6,128 bases of DNA from Limisphaerales bacterium (GTDB taxonomy: Bacteria; Verrucomicrobiota; Verrucomicrobiia; Limisphaerales; UBA11358), in NCBI GenBank assembly GCA_027451565.1, contig DAIDJC010000195.1, forward strand, positions 1 through 6,128. Direction: 5' to 3'. How positions within the stretch are numbered: the first letter of the stretch is position 1; each line of letters begins with the position of its first letter. Shown here in pieces: positions 3,876 to 6,128 of this stretch. The translations under genes were made by a program, and so were the position numbers. The notes under the pieces were generated by a model. It was not told where the DNA came from and did not search any database. It saw nothing but the letters and a program-made list of their open reading frames with translations.

Positions 3876-6128
3876 ATGAAATATTATCTGAATCGTGACG
3901 GTCAGAACCTTGGTCTTTTTTCGCTGGAGGAGTTACAGCAGCGGCACGCGGCGGGGGAATTCAACGGCACCGAAATGGTTTGGACGCAGGGCATGGCCAA
4001 TTGGCAGCCGCTAGTCTCGGTTTTGTCGCCTCCTTCAAATCCAGCCTCCGTGCAAGGCACCCCGATGACCAAGCGACAAAATTTCAAATTCATTCCTGGC
4101 TATTTCTGGGCAGGGCTTGCCATCGTCTTGTTATTTGTGGTCGGCTGGGCGTTGGAAAATATGATCATCAAGCCATTTTCTAAAAGCTTGTCCGTCAGTC
4201 CGGATTTGGCGACTGCACAGGTCTCAGCCATGGATGCCGCCTGCGAACCAGTGGTCGTCAGTTCGAATAGCCTGACCGAGGCCGATGTTCAGAAGATCAA
4301 CAGGGAGTTCCGGATTCGCCAGTATCTCGATGGTTATAAATTGCGCGGTGAGCGGAACCCGGAATGTGATTCGCTGGCATTGGGGATGATTTCGAACTGG
4401 ATCGCTTTCAATTACGGCGGAGTGGTGGATACAAATCTGCCATCGTTGTCGGTCATTGCTGATCAGTTGGCAGGGGACACCCATTGCACTGATCCGCTGG
4501 TGTTGACGGTGGCCGCAGTCAACGCGGTGGAGTTGCATGAGTCCATCCGGCGCCTGGAGCGCGCAGTGAAAGGCTTCCAGAATTCCAGGCATCTTTGCTA
4601 CCCAAAATGTTACGCTGTCGAAATGCTGGTTGGCAGATTGATTTATGATAAAGACGACCGTCTGCCGGTTCTGGACGCACAAGGCTTGGAGGATTTCCAT
4701 GACGCGTTCACAGACGGGAGTTTTCAGCCGGGAGATCAGCCGCTGATTGCCGAGATTTTTGTTTCGGGCTGGGGCAGTTCCTTCTTTCATCGCAACAGCG
4801 CATCGGTCTGTGCGATGGTCCAGAGACTGGGAAAACCCTATCAATGGCTGGCTTTGGTGTTGCAGGGGGAAGCAGAAATCAACGAGGCGTGGCTGTCGCG
4901 TGGCGGCGGCTACGCGAATACCGTGTCGGATTCTGGCTGGCAGGGATTCAACCAACACTTGGCGCTGGCACGCCAATACCTCACCCAGGCGTGGGAGTTG
5001 AACACAAACTGGACGCTGGCGCCCGACCGGATGATTTATGTTTCACTGGGAGATTCGAACATCGGTGAGATGCGAAAATGGTTCGACCGCACCCTGGCGG
5101 TGCAAATTGATTATGCCGATGCCTGGGACGAGATGCGCTGGGGATTAAGGCCCCGATGGTTTGGGGATCTGGATTCGATGATGGCATTTGGAGTCACGGC
5201 GCTCAATACCAGGCGATTTGATACAGATGTGCCTCGAAAATTTTTTGACTCCGTATCCGATGTGGAGTCGGAAATGAAATTGGCGCAGGGACAGCATATT
5301 TACGAGCGCGAGGACGTCTGGCCAAACCTCAAAACCATGTACGAAGGATATATTGCCGTTCCAGACCAGACGGATTGGGCGCGTGACGGATGGAGGGGCG
5401 CTTACGCCGCTGTTTCCTACCTGGCAGGCAAATATCAGGTGTCTCGCGAGCAATTGGAAAAATTGAACTGGCAGCCGCACCCTCTCAACCTCACAGGATG
5501 GGGGCGGGACTTGAGCGATTTTCCTCTTGAGGTGGCGGCACGAACCGGCTCGCAGTCCAATCAGGTGGATGAGGCGGAGGAGGATTGCACATCCGGCGAC
5601 GCCGCCGGGGCGCTGAAAATATTGGGTGGGCTGGCTTCGGCTACGAATGGGGATGCCATGACCCGGTCGTATGCGCGGGAACGCCAATACTCCATCAGCC
5701 TTGAGCAAGACCTCGCCGCCGGCAAATGGGTTTCATTTTTGCCTTCCGACCCCGCGTTCACCGGGTGGCAGACAAACTTTGGCGATTTTAAAATGCTTGC
5801 GGACGGTTCGTTGGAGGTTCATTCGGATGAATCCGGCCATATGATTTACTGCCGGACTCCCATTGGCATGGAATTTGAAGCCAAAGGTGAATTTGACATC
5901 ATCAGCAACACGACCAAGGCATTCCAAGCCGGCTTGGTAATGGGGTTGCCACAAAACATTGACACCCAGACTTGGGATGCATTTCGCATCAAACGCAACT
6001 CCGATGAAGGCGATGTGGTGAGTTTTTCCCAGAATTGGATCAAACGCCAGATTCTCGCTCCCATCAGGGACTTGAATAGCCGGAGCAACTCATTTTATTT
6101 CTGTTTGCATGACGGTCAGGTCACCGCC
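3876..6128 (+). CDS. GYF_2-domain single-pass membrane protein with large extracytoplasmic region (3' end cut)
   Basis: The first 751 codons are present, with no stop before the right edge. Residues 2-50 match the bacterial GYF_2 domain: YYLNRDGQNLG, FSLEELQQRHAAGE, then MVWTQGMANWQPL. A linker leads to one transmembrane helix at about 74-93. The remaining 650 or more residues are predicted to lie outside the cytoplasm. The central part (about 145-450) contains FRIRQYLDGYKLRG, AWLSRGGGYANTVSDSGW (338-355) and PRWFGDL (426-432), resembling DUF4034 proteins with helical TPR-like character; this family call is tentative. The segment from about 616 (WVSFLPSDPAFTGWQTNFGDF, then DGSLEV, AKGEFDI and DAFRIKRN) looks like a concanavalin-like/DUF1080-type jelly roll, cut off by the edge. 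Function is unknown; GYF_2 domains are thought to mediate protein contacts. The ATG is chosen because a later start would break the GYF_2 domain; the nearest purine tract (GGGGAAGG) is rather far upstream. A 250-residue open frame on the other strand (4976-4224) is a shadow of this gene. Confidence 0.82.
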   Translation, partial: MKYYLNRDGQNLGLFSLEELQQRHAAGEFNGTEMVWTQGMANWQPLVSVLSPPSNPASVQGTPMTKRQNFKFIPGYFWAGLAIVLLFVVGWALENMIIKPFSKSLSVSPDLATAQVSAMDAACEPVVVSSNSLTEADVQKINREFRIRQYLDGYKLRGERNPECDSLALGMISNWIAFNYGGVVDTNLPSLSVIADQLAGDTHCTDPLVLTVAAVNAVELHESIRRLERAVKGFQNSRHLCYPKCYAVEMLVGRLIYDKDDRLPVLDAQGLEDFHDAFTDGSFQPGDQPLIAEIFVSGWGSSFFHRNSASVCAMVQRLGKPYQWLALVLQGEAEINEAWLSRGGGYANTVSDSGWQGFNQHLALARQYLTQAWELNTNWTLAPDRMIYVSLGDSNIGEMRKWFDRTLAVQIDYADAWDEMRWGLRPRWFGDLDSMMAFGVTALNTRRFDTDVPRKFFDSVSDVESEMKLAQGQHIYEREDVWPNLKTMYEGYIAVPDQTDWARDGWRGAYAAVSYLAGKYQVSREQLEKLNWQPHPLNLTGWGRDLSDFPLEVAARTGSQSNQVDEAEEDCTSGDAAGALKILGGLASATNGDAMTRSYARERQYSISLEQDLAAGKWVSFLPSDPAFTGWQTNFGDFKMLADGSLEVHSDESGHMIYCRTPIGMEFEAKGEFDIISNTTKAFQAGLVMGLPQNIDTQTWDAFRIKRNSDEGDVVSFSQNWIKRQILAPIRDLNSRSNSFYFCLHDGQVTA

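Noticed and set aside
4224..4976. A 250-codon minus-strand open frame
   Set aside because: It is fully inside the GYF_2-domain gene, which has an unbroken plus-strand frame with recognisable motifs there.
5145..5708. A 187-codon minus-strand open frame
   Set aside because: Also a shadow of the GYF_2-domain gene; no signal, domain or ribosome binding site supports it.

Overview
The window looks like chromosomal DNA from a moderately GC-rich Gram-negative-type bacterium. A member of the Verrucomicrobiota or a related PVC lineage fits best. That assignment is an inference from protein types (a GYF_2-domain membrane protein with a very large extracytoplasmic part, a lone PepSY lipoprotein beside a YncE-type propeller and a response regulator, a compact HELTH membrane peptidase) and not from any marker gene. 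I see no rRNA, tRNA, CRISPR array, transposase or phage gene.

Left part (1-2118, minus strand): a three-gene cluster reading right to left. It encodes a small PepSY-domain lipoprotein (start at 2007), a secreted YncE/YVTN beta-propeller (1615-578) and, 27 bp further on, an OmpR-family response regulator of the heavy-metal CusR/CopR type (start at 550), which runs off the left edge. A sensor kinase would be expected just beyond. Upstream of the cluster, at 2097-2118, is a perfect 10-2-10 bp palindrome. Its core, ATGACAA-N2-TTGTCAT, equals the core of the E. coli CusR box as I remember it. The regulator and its probable operator thus flank two envelope genes, which suggests an autoregulated, metal- or envelope-responsive unit.

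Middle (2193-2878): pyrE (orotate phosphoribosyltransferase) on the minus strand, with a promoter-like pair placed so that its mRNA could be leaderless. Behind that is a roughly 76-bp imperfect inverted repeat that looks like a dispersed intergenic element.

Right part (2879-6128, plus strand): a small M50-like membrane metallopeptidase with HELTH, divergent from pyrE. A 212-bp intergenic block follows, open in several frames. Then comes a long gene, cut by the right edge, with an N-terminal GYF_2 domain, one transmembrane helix, a large central region resembling DUF4034 and a C-terminal concanavalin-like region. pyrE and these two genes show no obvious functional link to the regulator cluster.
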